The notes below the pieces were generated by a model that was given only the letters and a program-made list of their open reading frames with translations, was not told where the DNA came from and ran no database searches. From an uncultured Granulosicoccaceae bacterium (GTDB lineage Bacteria > Pseudomonadota > Gammaproteobacteria > Granulosicoccales > Granulosicoccaceae): a DNA stretch of 64,000 nt. Made by a program: the position numbers and the translations under genes. Each line of letters starts with the position of its first letter. Position 1 is the first letter of the stretch. Of the stretch, positions 18,641 to 28,447 are shown in pieces. Location: positions 1 to 64,000 of the forward strand of contig CALGLE010000007.1 of the NCBI GenBank assembly GCA_937930305.1, given 5' to 3'.

Positions 18641-19604
18641 GATTGGCGATGGAACCGGCTAATTCTTCGCCCATAGCCCGTTGATAATATTCCGCCACGA
18701 TGGAATGTTCTGCCTCATCGCATTTATTGAGGTAGCTCAATTCAAAGGCTTTTTGTACATCATCAAAGATACTGATGTTTTCAGCCCAAGTGATGACCGT
18801 TCGTGGCGACATCACCGTAGACACATCGCCGGCAACAAAACCATCACGGGTCAAACTGGCTAAGGCCACCATCGATTGCACCAACTCATTTCCACCCGCC
18901 CGTGCGGCCATATCCGGCACCCGCGCATGCACGATGCCACACTCGGCATCGGGCGCTAAGTAATTTAATTTTGAGACAATATTCCAGCGATCGATCTGCG
19001 CCTGATTCAACACTTGTGTGCCGTGATACAAGCCATTTAAATTCCCTAAGCCAATCGTATTTGCGGTGGCAAACAAACGAAACGATGCGTGCGGAGTAAT
19101 GACACGATTTTGATCCAGCAAAGTGAATTTTCCATCGCGTTCCAAAATGCGTTGAATAACAAACATCACATCAGGCCGACCGGCATCGAACTCGTCAAAA
19201 ATCAACGCCACCGGACGTTGCAGTGCCCAAGGCAAAATTCCTTCTTGGAATTCGGTGATCTGCTGACCTTCCTTCATCACGATGGCATCTCTTCCCACTA
19301 GATCCAGGCGTGAGATATGTCCGTCAAGATTAACGCGAACACAGGGCCAATTTAAGCGCGCTGCGACCTGTTCGATGTGGGTGGATTTGCCGGTGCCGTG
19401 ATATCCCTGCACCAACACACGCCGATTTTGACTAAAACCCGCCAGGATGGCCAAGGTCACGTCGCGATCAAATCGATAGGCTTCATCGATGGCGGGCACG
19501 TGTTCACTGCGTTCACTGAACGCTGGCACCCTGAGATCACTATCGATGCCAAGCACTTGGCGAACGGAAACGGTGGTATCGGGCATGCCGCTGTCTGTAT
19601 TCAT
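18630..19604 (-). CDS. CobS-like AAA+ ATPase (pair 1)
   Basis: A 324-residue AAA+ protein of the MoxR-like CobS family. Walker A is [10 protein letters not shown] near residue 67, and Walker B is [16 protein letters not shown] near residue 133. The CobS N-terminal motif [17 protein letters not shown] is clear. In cobaltochelatase, CobS forms a hexamer that with CobT drives cobalt insertion by CobN. It overlaps the CobT-like gene downstream. The second CobS in the window (39806-40789) is clearly paralogous. Confidence 0.87.
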   Translation of the reverse strand: MNTDSGMPDTTVSVRQVLGIDSDLRVPAFSERSEHVPAIDEAYRFDRDVTLAILAGFSQNRRVLVQGYHGTGKSTHIEQVAARLNWPCVRVNLDGHISRLDLVGRDAIVMKEGQQITEFQEGILPWALQRPVALIFDEFDAGRPDVMFVIQRILERDGKFTLLDQNRVITPHASFRLFATANTIGLGNLNGLYHGTQVLNQAQIDRWNIVSKLNYLAPDAECGIVHARVPDMAARAGGNELVQSMVALASLTRDGFVAGDVSTVMSPRTVITWAENISIFDDVQKAFELSYLNKCDEAEHSIVAEYYQRAMGEELAGSIANHVQ

Positions 19605-19677
19605 GCACTTAATTTATCACCACTGATGCAGCCGGCGGTCACCAACCCATGGAATCTGTTGGCTCCAAGCGGACGAA

Positions 19678-20460
19678 TTAACTGACAGGAATATCATCAA
19701 AAATTGAGGAGCGCGTCTCAGGAATGGGCAGATTGTCCTCGGAGCGGTAGGTATAAACCAATGTGCGTTTCACCGTATCGGAACGATTTTGACCTGCCGC
19801 ATGCAGGGTTCGCGAATGGAAGAACAACACATCCCCGCGTTCTAGCTCAACCGGTTGTGCTTGTTCCAGCAGCGCTTGGTTTTCAGGCAAATCGGTGCGT
19901 AGAAATAAAGACGCATCAAAACGACCTGGATCAAGCTCCCATTCATGTGAACCTGGCAGCACCAATAAGCAACCATTGTCTATGTTCTCACTACCCAAAG
20001 CCAACCAAACACTAACCAACTCAGGCCGATCAAAGCGCCAATAGCGAATATCTTGGTGCCAACTGGTGACGCTGGAGTAGCCTGGGTGCTTGGTCATCAC
20101 ACAATTATGGTGATTCTGCGACAACAGTAGTTTGCTCGTACCCATGAGCCCTTGCAGCGTATTGACCACTTCCGGATGCCCACCGATGGCTTGAAACTGC
20201 TCATCACGGCTGTAGGCATGCAGTAATCGGCGCGGCGTGTTACCACCGGGTGCAACGCGAGATGCCGGTGCCCCTGGGTAATGCACATCGGCTTCGAATT
20301 CTACCGGGGCGAGAGCGGGCTTTAGGGAGCGATCAATCAACGCAACCAATTCGGATGCCGCGGCATCGTCAACTAAGCCACGCCGAATTAGATAACCGTT
20401 TTTTTTAAAGGCTGTTATGTCGGATGATATTTCGTTTTCCACAACCGGCTCCAACGTCAT
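19678..20460 (-). CDS. phytanoyl-CoA dioxygenase (PhyH) family protein
   Basis: A 260-residue Fe(II)/2-oxoglutarate dioxygenase. The HxD pair is in SWHQDIRYW near residue 138, the distal His in FHSRTLHAAGQNRS near residue 218, and the 2-oxoglutarate Arg in TVKRTLVYTYRS. Family members hydroxylate lipids, ectoine or secondary metabolites; the substrate is unknown. It begins 105 bases from the divergent uvrA-like gene and ends 73 bases before cobS pair 1, so it may head that transcript. Confidence 0.87.
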   Translation of the reverse strand: MTLEPVVENEISSDITAFKKNGYLIRRGLVDDAAASELVALIDRSLKPALAPVEFEADVHYPGAPASRVAPGGNTPRRLLHAYSRDEQFQAIGGHPEVVNTLQGLMGTSKLLLSQNHHNCVMTKHPGYSSVTSWHQDIRYWRFDRPELVSVWLALGSENIDNGCLLVLPGSHEWELDPGRFDASLFLRTDLPENQALLEQAQPVELERGDVLFFHSRTLHAAGQNRSDTVKRTLVYTYRSEDNLPIPETRSSIFDDIPVS

Positions 20461-20473
20461 AGGCAGGTGACTA

Positions 20474-20525
20474 CTAGGTATACGGCTATTAGCCTATTGA
20501 GTCCACCGGTTCTTGGTTCAGAACC
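20474..20525. promoter_or_regulatory. palindromes in the PhyH-uvrA divergent region
   Basis: GGCTA-T-TAGCC at 20474-20484 and GGTTCT-TGGTTC-AGAACC at 20508-20525 are perfect small palindromes in the 105-bp gap. Further GAAC-type half sites follow at 20531 and 20546. This could be operator DNA for one or both genes. No LexA box of the CTGT-N8-ACAG type is visible. Confidence 0.35.
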
Positions 20526-20565
20526 CTTATGAACTCCCAGCTTGTGAACCGCGTAACATAGCGGT

Positions 20566-23500
20566 ATGAGTAAGCATATTATTGTCAAAAACGCCCATCA
20601 GAACAATTTAAAGAACCTTGATTTAAAGTTGCCACACGGTGAACTCATTGTGGTGACCGGTGTAAGTGGTTCTGGCAAATCCACTTTAGCTTTTGACACG
20701 ATATACGCTGAAGGTCAACGCCGCTACGTGGAAACCTTTTCACCCTATGCGCGTCAGTTTCTCGACCGCATGGACAAACCCAGCGTGGATAGCATCGAAG
20801 GCATTCCGCCAGCGATTGCTATTGATCAAACCAATCCGGTGCGCACCTCGCGTTCCACAGTTGGCACCATGACCGAGTTAAATGATCACATCAAGTTGTT
20901 GTTTGCCAGAACCTCCCAATTGTTTTGCGCTGGCTGTGGCCAATCGGTTCAACGGGACACTGCGCAAAACATTTGCACGACATGGTTAAACGGGGACTGC
21001 GCTCGAGCCATGGTAACGTTTGAGGTACCGATCCCCGATAATTTTAGTAAAGATGAAATTACCGATTGGCTGGGCCGCCAAGGTTACACAAGAACCCACA
21101 AGCAATCGGCAAAACACATTGAAGTCATACAAGACCGTGTGCGCATAAACAAAGAGAACCTGGGCCGTTTTACCGAAGCGGTGGAAACTGCCCTTCGTTT
21201 TGGCCAAGGGTTGGCGCGCATCTACCCGATCGGTGATGATAAGACAATCGGCAAGGCGTCCAACTACTCTGTCGCTTTGCAATGCGATAACTGCAAGATT
21301 CGTTATAAAGAACCCACCCCCAGCAGTTTCTCTTTCAATTCACCGATCGGGGCTTGCGAGGACTGCCGAGGATTTGGACGAGTGATGGGCATCGATCACC
21401 GCTTGGTGATTCCTGATCACAGTAAAACGCTTGGTGAAGGGGCGATTAAGCCTTTTCAAACCGAATCGAACAAAATATGCCAAAAAGATTTAGTGCGCGA
21501 AGCCAACGCGCAAGGTATCTCGTTAGATACGCCTTGGTCACAACTCTCTGCAAGCGATCAAGACTGGGTGGTGCACGGCGATGGGGGCAAACGTCGGGGT
21601 GGCAAGCGAAGTAAACATCATTGGTACGGCATTGATGGCTTCTTTAGTTACTTAGAACGTAAAGCTTACAAAATGCACGTGCGGGTTTTTCTCTCCAAAT
21701 ACCGAAGTTATGAGCCCTGTGGCTCGTGCAACGGCGCTCGATTAAAACCTGAATCATTAAATTGGCGTGTGGGTTCGATGCAGCAATCGGACGCTATCAT
21801 CAAGAAAGAGGAGCGCTACTACCCAAGCAATACGCCCATCAAACCCAAGGCCCGAATGGCTCAACCGGGGCTAACGATTGTTGACATGATGCGCTTGCCG
21901 TTAGATAAGCTGCAACGCTTTGTCGATGATGTGGTATCCACCGATGCCGACGAGGCCACGACGTTGGTTCTGTCAGAAATGCGCTCACGCCTGCGCTATT
22001 TAAACGATGTGGGCTTAGGGTATCTAACACTGGACCGACAATCACGCACCTTGTCTGGCGGTGAGGTACAGCGCATTAATTTAACCACCGCGTTGGGCAC
22101 CTCGTTGGTGAATACTTTGTTCGTGTTGGATGAACCCAGCATTGGGCTGCATCCACGCGATATGGACAGAATCGTTCGCGTGCTGGAACGACTGCGCGAT
22201 GCGGGCAATACGTTAATTGTGGTGGAACATGATCCACAAGTGATGTTTGCCGCTGATCGTATCATCGACATGGGCCCAGGGCCCGGGCTACTCGGTGGAG
22301 CAATCACCTTCAACGGTAAACCAGAAAAATTACTCAACAGCACCCAGTCTTTAACCGCGAAATATCTAGCGGGCCTGGCCTCCCCTACGCCAGAGAAACT
22401 AAAACGTAAAAAAAGTGTTGGGCAGCTCAGTTTAAAAAAAGCCAGTGGTCACAACTTAGCCAACATTACCGCAAAGTTTCCGTTAAACCGGCTCGTAGTA
22501 GTGACAGGACCCAGTGGCTCTGGCAAATCAACGCTTATTCACGATACCTTATACCTTGGCTTATTAAGCGAATTTGGCAAACCGAAAGATTTGCCTGAAC
22601 CCTATCAAAGCATTACCGGTCTAGACCACATAGATCAAGTGGTGATGGTGGATCAGTCACCGATTGGAAAATCGGCTCGTTCCAACCCGGTGAGCTACAC
22701 GGGTGCGTTCGAATCCATTCGCAAAGTGTTTGAAAAAGTACCCGAGGCAAAAGAGCGCGGTTATAAGGCCAGCTCGTTCAGTTTCAACAGCGGAATGCGA
22801 TGTCCGGTGTGTTCTGGCAATGGATTTGAACACGTCGAAATGCAGTTTTTAAGTGATGTGTACTTACGTTGCGGTGAATGCCAAGGTAAACGCTACCGTC
22901 CTGAATTATTAGAGGTCAAAGTCTTTTCTGATGCAGCACCTGAGGGTAAGTCCATTGCGGATGTGTTGCAGATGACCGTGGACGAAGCGTTAGCGTTTTT
23001 CCACGACGACGACAAAGTGACCTTAGGTTTAAAGCCTCTTGCCGATGTCGGGCTTGGCTATGTTCAACTCGGGCAACCGGTTCCCACTTTAAGCGGTGGT
23101 GAAGCGCAGCGTTTAAAACTGGCGGCTCACTTGGTGGAAGCCGAAGCCGCGTTACGCAAGCGCAACGCGGCCCACACCCACACCTTGTTCTTGTTTGATG
23201 AGCCCACCACGGGTCTGCACTTTGATGACATTGCCAAGTTATTAGGCGCTTTTGAACAACTCCTTGATAAAGGCCATTCACTCATTGTGATAGAACACAA
23301 CTTAGATGTGATTCATCACGCCGACTGGCTACTTGATTTAGGCCCTGATGGGGGTGCCGCCGGTGGGGAAATTCTATTTGCCGGCAGCCCAGACAACATC
23401 GTCCATGAAACCCGATCGCCAACCGGTCGAGCCTTAGTGGCTTATCGCGAATCCGGTGACCAACTGCGTTTAGCTGCAGCGATAGCCAATAGCGATAATC

Positions 23501-26142
23501 GGGTGGCAGAACCTGAGCCTTTCGAAAACCCAGCGTTAGCGCAGGCCATATCGGTTCGACACGCGCGCGAACACAATCTTAAAAATATCAGCATCGATAT
23601 CCCGCGGGATAAACTCACCGTCATCACGGGTATGAGCGGTAGCGGAAAAAGCACCTTAGCGTTTGACATCGTTTTTAATGAAGGTCAAAGACGGTACTTA
23701 GAATCTTTAAACGCCTACGCTCGGCAATTTGTGCAACCTGCGGCTCGACCCGATGTGGATGCCATCACCGGGATTCCACCAACCGTTGCCATCGAACAGC
23801 GCACCAGTCGTGGGGGGCGCAAAAGTACGGTAGCCACCATGACTGAGATTTATCACTTTCTGCGATTGATGTTCGTAAAGCTAGGTGTGCAGTATTGCCC
23901 AGAATGTGAGGTGGAAATTTCAGCCCAATCGATTGATGCGATTACCGCCCAAGTCATGAAAAAACACAAGGCTGGCGAGGTAGAAGTTTTCGCCCCACTG
24001 ATCATTGATCGAAAAGGCTACTACACCGACTTAGCAAAATGGGCTTTGAAAAAAGGCTTTACCGAACTTCGCGTCGATGGCGAGATGTGCCCTACCGACA
24101 ATTGGCCGCGTTTAGATCGTTTTAAAGAACACGCCATTGATCTGCCGGTGGGAACCGTGAAAGTCAGCGCCAAAACCGAAGCGGATGTGCAACAACTCAT
24201 TCAACTGGGGTTAGATTACGGCAGTGGGGTAGTAAAGATCGGTAAAGTCGGCAAAACTAAATCATCCGCCAAGCAGACGTTGTTTTCCACACAACGCGCA
24301 TGCCCGAGTTGCCAAACCAGTTTTCCCGAACTCGACCCGCGCATGTTTTCGTACAACTCCAAGCACGGTTGGTGCCCTGGGTGTTATGGCACGGGCATTG
24401 ACATGCCTGCAATGAAGGACGAAGACATCCAAGAAGGGGCGGACATTGCGGTATCCAGAACGGAACCCGATGATGAAACCGAGGTGTGTGGTTGGTGTGA
24501 TGGGCGGCGTTTAAAGCCAGAATCTTTAAATGTCTATTTTAAAGACTACAACATTGCAGACATTACCGACTTCTCCATTCAAGAGGCCGTGCAGCATTTA
24601 TCCAAACTAAAATTGAACGAGCGAGAGGCCGCCATTGCACGAGACAGCTTGCAAGAACTGATCTCTCGGTTGACGTTTTTGGATGAAGTCGGCTTATCGT
24701 ACTTACACTTAAATCGCGCCGCCCCCACCTTAAGTGGTGGAGAAGCCCAACGCATTCGACTGGCAGCCCAGCTGGGTTCAAATTTACGTGGTGTTTGTTA
24801 TATTTTAGATGAACCCACAATCGGTTTGCATCCGCGTGATAATCGCATGCTATTAAACACCTTGCGCAGACTGCGTGAAAAAGGCAACACCATTGTGGTG
24901 GTGGAGCATGATGAGGAAACGATTAACAGCGCAGAACATATCATCGATATCGGTCCAGGCGCAGGTGTTCGTGGTGGCGAAGTGGTAGCAACCGGGTCGG
25001 TCACGAAAGTCAAACGCAACAAAGCCTCTATCACAGGTCGCATGTTAGCTAAGCCCTTAGCACATCCAATTTATGAACCTCGGGGTAAAGCCAGCGATAC
25101 TCTCACTATAAAACGCGCGCATCTGCACAACTTAAAGAACGTCACGGCAACCATCCCATTGCAGCGGCTGGTTTGCATCAGCGGTGTTTCCGGTTCCGGC
25201 AAAAGCACACTGGTTAGAGACGTGCTGCATGACAACTTACGTGTGCTAAACGGTAAAAAACGCAAAAAAAGTTTAGGCAAAATCACAGGCTGCGAATCCA
25301 TTGAGGGTTGGCAAACGCTAGATCGGGTACTTGAGGTGGATCAAACCCCAATAGGAAAAACCAGCCGCTCCTGCCCTGCTACCTACATTGGTTTTTGGGA
25401 CAACATTCGGCGTCTGTTTGCGGACACCACAGAAGCACGCATCCGAGGCTACAGCGCCAGCCGGTTTTCATTCAATGTAAAAGGTGGGCGTTGTGACGAA
25501 TGCGATGGTCAAGGCATGCAACGCATTGAAATGAGTTTCCTGCCGGATGTCAAAATCCCTTGTGAAGTATGCAATGGCGAACGCTTTAACCAAGAAACCT
25601 TATCGGTACTGTATCGTGACAAAAGTATTGGTGATGTGCTTACGATGAATGTGGACGAGGCGGTTGAATTTTTTGCTGCGCATAGCAACATTCATCATGC
25701 CTTAAAATTGTTACAGGATGTGGGCTTAGGCTACTTAACCCTGGGGCAACAAAGCCCCACCTTAAGTGGTGGTGAAGCGCAACGCATTAAGTTAGTGAGC
25801 GAATTGGCAAAAGCTAAGCCAGTTTTGAAAGACTCATCGGGTAAAGCGGTTGTCTCAGTGCATACGCTCTATGTGCTTGATGAACCCACCGTTGGGCTGC
25901 ACATGGCCGATGTGGAAAAGTTGATTCACGTGTTGCACCGTTTGGTGGATGCTGGAAATTCTGTGATCGTAATTGAACACAACCTGGATATCATTGCCGA
26001 AGCGGACCACGTTCTGGATATGGGCCCCGAAGGGGGTTACGGCGGCGGTAGGGTCATTGCCAAAGGTAAGCCGCAGCAAGTGGCCAAATCGAAAACCTCA
26101 CACACCGCACCTTTTCTACTCGACTTGCTGGGCCGTTCTTAA
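20566..26142 (+). CDS. tandem-duplicated UvrA-like excinuclease ATPase (four ABC domains)
   Basis: An uninterrupted 1858-residue protein made of two UvrA units joined head to tail (about residues 1-965 and 985-1858). Four Walker A motifs lie near residues 32, 648, 1022 and 1540. Four ABC signatures beginning LSGGE lie near 496, 842, 1389 and 1733. Each half has zinc-finger-type CxxC pairs (for example CDNC...CEDC, CGSC, CPVC...CGEC in half one; CPSC...CPGC, CGWC, CDEC...CEVC in half two) and the region that binds UvrB in standard UvrA. Ordinary UvrA is about 940 residues and works as a dimer, so this chain is a covalent dimer. Chlamydial UvrA is a known tandem form. It may be a paralogue beside a normal uvrA elsewhere. 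An ABHD10-like hydrolase gene follows two bases later. Confidence 0.93.
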   Translation: MSKHIIVKNAHQNNLKNLDLKLPHGELIVVTGVSGSGKSTLAFDTIYAEGQRRYVETFSPYARQFLDRMDKPSVDSIEGIPPAIAIDQTNPVRTSRSTVGTMTELNDHIKLLFARTSQLFCAGCGQSVQRDTAQNICTTWLNGDCARAMVTFEVPIPDNFSKDEITDWLGRQGYTRTHKQSAKHIEVIQDRVRINKENLGRFTEAVETALRFGQGLARIYPIGDDKTIGKASNYSVALQCDNCKIRYKEPTPSSFSFNSPIGACEDCRGFGRVMGIDHRLVIPDHSKTLGEGAIKPFQTESNKICQKDLVREANAQGISLDTPWSQLSASDQDWVVHGDGGKRRGGKRSKHHWYGIDGFFSYLERKAYKMHVRVFLSKYRSYEPCGSCNGARLKPESLNWRVGSMQQSDAIIKKEERYYPSNTPIKPKARMAQPGLTIVDMMRLPLDKLQRFVDDVVSTDADEATTLVLSEMRSRLRYLNDVGLGYLTLDRQSRTLSGGEVQRINLTTALGTSLVNTLFVLDEPSIGLHPRDMDRIVRVLERLRDAGNTLIVVEHDPQVMFAADRIIDMGPGPGLLGGAITFNGKPEKLLNSTQSLTAKYLAGLASPTPEKLKRKKSVGQLSLKKASGHNLANITAKFPLNRLVVVTGPSGSGKSTLIHDTLYLGLLSEFGKPKDLPEPYQSITGLDHIDQVVMVDQSPIGKSARSNPVSYTGAFESIRKVFEKVPEAKERGYKASSFSFNSGMRCPVCSGNGFEHVEMQFLSDVYLRCGECQGKRYRPELLEVKVFSDAAPEGKSIADVLQMTVDEALAFFHDDDKVTLGLKPLADVGLGYVQLGQPVPTLSGGEAQRLKLAAHLVEAEAALRKRNAAHTHTLFLFDEPTTGLHFDDIAKLLGAFEQLLDKGHSLIVIEHNLDVIHHADWLLDLGPDGGAAGGEILFAGSPDNIVHETRSPTGRALVAYRESGDQLRLAAAIANSDNRVAEPEPFENPALAQAISVRHAREHNLKNISIDIPRDKLTVITGMSGSGKSTLAFDIVFNEGQRRYLESLNAYARQFVQPAARPDVDAITGIPPTVAIEQRTSRGGRKSTVATMTEIYHFLRLMFVKLGVQYCPECEVEISAQSIDAITAQVMKKHKAGEVEVFAPLIIDRKGYYTDLAKWALKKGFTELRVDGEMCPTDNWPRLDRFKEHAIDLPVGTVKVSAKTEADVQQLIQLGLDYGSGVVKIGKVGKTKSSAKQTLFSTQRACPSCQTSFPELDPRMFSYNSKHGWCPGCYGTGIDMPAMKDEDIQEGADIAVSRTEPDDETEVCGWCDGRRLKPESLNVYFKDYNIADITDFSIQEAVQHLSKLKLNEREAAIARDSLQELISRLTFLDEVGLSYLHLNRAAPTLSGGEAQRIRLAAQLGSNLRGVCYILDEPTIGLHPRDNRMLLNTLRRLREKGNTIVVVEHDEETINSAEHIIDIGPGAGVRGGEVVATGSVTKVKRNKASITGRMLAKPLAHPIYEPRGKASDTLTIKRAHLHNLKNVTATIPLQRLVCISGVSGSGKSTLVRDVLHDNLRVLNGKKRKKSLGKITGCESIEGWQTLDRVLEVDQTPIGKTSRSCPATYIGFWDNIRRLFADTTEARIRGYSASRFSFNVKGGRCDECDGQGMQRIEMSFLPDVKIPCEVCNGERFNQETLSVLYRDKSIGDVLTMNVDEAVEFFAAHSNIHHALKLLQDVGLGYLTLGQQSPTLSGGEAQRIKLVSELAKAKPVLKDSSGKAVVSVHTLYVLDEPTVGLHMADVEKLIHVLHRLVDAGNSVIVIEHNLDIIAEADHVLDMGPEGGYGGGRVIAKGKPQQVAKSKTSHTAPFLLDLLGRS

Positions 26143-26144
26143 CC

Positions 26145-26861
26145 GTGGGCTTAGCGTTTGATCACCACGAAGGCTCGCAACCGGGGGTGATGTTTCTTCC
26201 CGGGTTTCACTCCACCATGCGTGGCGACAAAGCCAACTACCTAGCCGCATTCTGCGAAGCACACAGCGTTCAGTTCACCCGATTTGATTACAGCGGGCAC
26301 GGTGAGTCATCAGGCCAATTTGAGCACGGCACGCTCACACAATGGTGTCAGGATGCGATCGAAATTTTGGACACGGTTTGCCAAGGGCCACAAGTCTTAG
26401 TGGGTTCGAGCATGGGTGGCTGGATTGCCACACGGGTGGCCATTGAACGTCCCGATCGTACCCACGGATTACTTGGCATTGCCACAGCCCCTGACTTCAC
26501 CGCCGAACTATTGACACCGGCATTATCAGAGCAACAAAAAGCCACCCTGCAAGCCGGTAAATCCATTGATTTATTCAATGCTTACGACAACGGCAACCCA
26601 CATCGAATACGCCAAGGGTTAATTGATAGTGGCAGCGAGTGCCTAGTGCTGGAAAAAAACCTACCTATTCACTGCCCCGTGCGCCTATTGCATGGCACAG
26701 CAGACACCGACGTGCCTTCCAACTTGTCTCAGCGATTGTTGGCCAGTGTTGCCAGCACCGACGCACAGCTACTGCTGCTCAAAGGCGCGGATCATCGATT
26801 CTCCAAAGCCAATGAATTGGCCCTCATTGAAAATGCGTTAATCGAGTTACTCAAAATCTAA
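26145..26861 (+). CDS. ABHD10-like alpha/beta hydrolase
   Basis: A 238-residue alpha/beta hydrolase resembling mitochondrial ABHD10, an acyl-protein thioesterase and glucuronide esterase. Shared phrases are PGVMFLPGFHSTMRGDKA, TRFDYSGHGESSG and the nucleophile elbow GSSMGGWIATR. The triad is Ser in GSSMG (near 92), Asp in HGTADTDVP and His in GADHRFSK. The GTG start lies 2 bases after the uvrA-like stop and keeps the family N-terminus. The cellular substrate is unknown; depalmitoylation is only a family hint. Confidence 0.85.
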   Translation: MGLAFDHHEGSQPGVMFLPGFHSTMRGDKANYLAAFCEAHSVQFTRFDYSGHGESSGQFEHGTLTQWCQDAIEILDTVCQGPQVLVGSSMGGWIATRVAIERPDRTHGLLGIATAPDFTAELLTPALSEQQKATLQAGKSIDLFNAYDNGNPHRIRQGLIDSGSECLVLEKNLPIHCPVRLLHGTADTDVPSNLSQRLLASVASTDAQLLLLKGADHRFSKANELALIENALIELLKI

Positions 26862-26913
26862 CCCTGGAACACAATTTGCGTACTCCGTCACAGTTTTGTT
26901 TGAGTGACGTATC

Positions 26914-28017
26914 GTGGATTTTTCGACTTTTTCAACCCGCATTTCAGTATGGGCACTGCCTGCTTTATTGGTCGGTGGCCTGTTCACCGGCATGTCGGTG
27001 GGCGTGGCGCTGAGCAACTACCTGCAGCAAACAGCTGCGTCTGCGTTTCAAGACGTTCCAAGCCATTGGAATTCGGCTGCTAAGCTACCGAAGAAGCAAT
27101 CGAAATCTTATGCCGCAGCAGCTGCTGTCGTCGATCCGGCGTATCACTACTTACGCGCAAGTGACACGCTCAACTTAGGCTCGATAGCTTTGGTCAGCCG
27201 ATTTAATCACATCCCGTTGGAACGTCCCGAATGGCGGTGGTCGCGCAGCGAATTAGCAACAAAACACGCACCGATTGAACGCGTGTACGGCCATTCAAAA
27301 CCAACTTCCAAAAAACCATCTGCTGTCATTGCTGCTTTAAAGAACCCTGAGAAAAGGCGTTTGGTTGTCGCGCTTGACCCAGGTCACGGTGGCACCGACC
27401 CAGGCTCAATGGCGCCCAATGGTTTAGTTGAAAAAGAACTCACCCTCGATATGGCAAAGCGGGTGGAGTTGTTTTTATCCGAAATTGATAATGTCGATGT
27501 GATCATGACTCGAAGTACCGACAGAGGCATGTCGCGACAAAGTCGGGTAAACAAGATTAAGGCGGTAAATGCCGACGTTGTGGTATCCCTGCACTTTAAT
27601 CACTTACCCCAAACAGACATTAACTTGGTGGAGACCTTCTACGCTGATCGACACAACATCGTTGAAAGCTTAGAGAAGCAGAATCGAAACGCGTCCAGTG
27701 TGAACCTGGACTTCACACACGCCTCTAGAGACTTAGCGAACATCCTGCATCGTAAGGTTGTGAACGAGGTATCTAACGTGAATGAGGACGTATTGGATGC
27801 GGGGGTTAAAGCCGACACCTTATTTGTACTCACTCGCAGCTTCACCCCTGGGGTGCTGCTTGAACTGACCTGCATCAGTAACCCTGCCGAGGCAGAACGA
27901 TTGGCCACACCGGCCTATCGCAACCAGCTGGCAGCCTCAATTGCCGATGGTTTACGAGATTACTTGCTCGATCAGCATAGCGATCAGTTTGGCGAACTGT
28001 TGGCAAAGCTCGATTGA
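26914..28017 (+). CDS. N-acetylmuramoyl-L-alanine amidase (Amidase_3), membrane-anchored
   Basis: A 367-residue protein with an N-terminal membrane segment or uncleaved signal (residues 12-35), a spacer of about 115 residues, and an Amidase_3 catalytic domain from about residue 148. Zinc ligands appear intact: His in LDPGHGGTDPG, Glu in VEKELTLDMA and His in VVSLHFNH; the catalytic Glu is in GVLLELTCISNPAEAE. It cleaves the amide between MurNAc and the peptide stem in the periplasm. The SLHFNH segment departs from the usual SIHANA. No AMIN or LysM domain is seen. Start GTG 26914. Confidence 0.9.
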   Translation: MDFSTFSTRISVWALPALLVGGLFTGMSVGVALSNYLQQTAASAFQDVPSHWNSAAKLPKKQSKSYAAAAAVVDPAYHYLRASDTLNLGSIALVSRFNHIPLERPEWRWSRSELATKHAPIERVYGHSKPTSKKPSAVIAALKNPEKRRLVVALDPGHGGTDPGSMAPNGLVEKELTLDMAKRVELFLSEIDNVDVIMTRSTDRGMSRQSRVNKIKAVNADVVVSLHFNHLPQTDINLVETFYADRHNIVESLEKQNRNASSVNLDFTHASRDLANILHRKVVNEVSNVNEDVLDAGVKADTLFVLTRSFTPGVLLELTCISNPAEAERLATPAYRNQLAASIADGLRDYLLDQHSDQFGELLAKLD

Positions 28018-28137
28018 TAGACGAAAGCCAAGCTCAAACTGTGCACCATTTCCGGTTTGAAAGATGCGGTTGAGGCATTATTACTTCCGTCAAGCGAAGA
28101 GATGTGTAGAGCCAAAACGGCCCCACTCTCTTTAAAG

Positions 28138-28178
28138 AAACCCGCCCGCTGGCCAGAGAACAGTCTGCGGGTTTTTTT
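28138..28178 (+). terminator. intrinsic terminator 3' of the amidase gene
   Basis: AAACCCGC (28138-28145) pairs with GCGGGTTT (28167-28174), followed by a run of T to 28178. It lies about 120 bases after the amidase stop and just before a small membrane-protein gene. Confidence 0.75.
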
Positions 28179-28202
28179 ATACCTATCGTATACTCTCATT
28201 CC

Positions 28203-28421
28203 ATGAGATATCGCACCGATGAAGGCCCTAACGAAGCTTACCCCTTCTCCGAAAGCATGCATCAGATGCTGACTTTTACGATGGTTATATCCATCGTTAT
28301 TGGTCTCTTATTTTTGATTATCGGACTGCGCGGAAAAGTCATGTGGATGTGGGTGTGGGGAGCTGGCTTGGTGATTCTGTCAGTGGCTTATTTGGTGGCC
28401 GATTTTTTTGGCTTCGTGTAA
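28203..28421 (+). CDS. small two-helix membrane protein
   Basis: A 72-residue protein with a polar N-terminus and two hydrophobic helices (about residues 24-42 and 47-68) separated by GLRGKVMWMW. No family recognised. A TATACT box lies at 28189-28194, only 9 bases before the ATG, and no ribosome site is seen, so a leaderless mRNA is possible. It stands between a terminator and a convergent unknown gene. Confidence 0.6.
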   Translation: MRYRTDEGPNEAYPFSESMHQMLTFTMVISIVIGLLFLIIGLRGKVMWMWVWGAGLVILSVAYLVADFFGFV

Positions 28422-28447
28422 CCCACCCACACGCTAAGAGACAGCGT

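Noticed and set aside
16883..19604. Annotating pair 1 as a working cobaltochelatase
   Set aside because: No CobN or B12 gene is visible and the CobT C-terminus differs, so the named function would overreach.
20566..26142. Two separate uvrA genes or a sequencing fusion
   Set aside because: The frame is open throughout, no internal start or stop sits at the junction near residue 980, and tandem UvrA is a known form.
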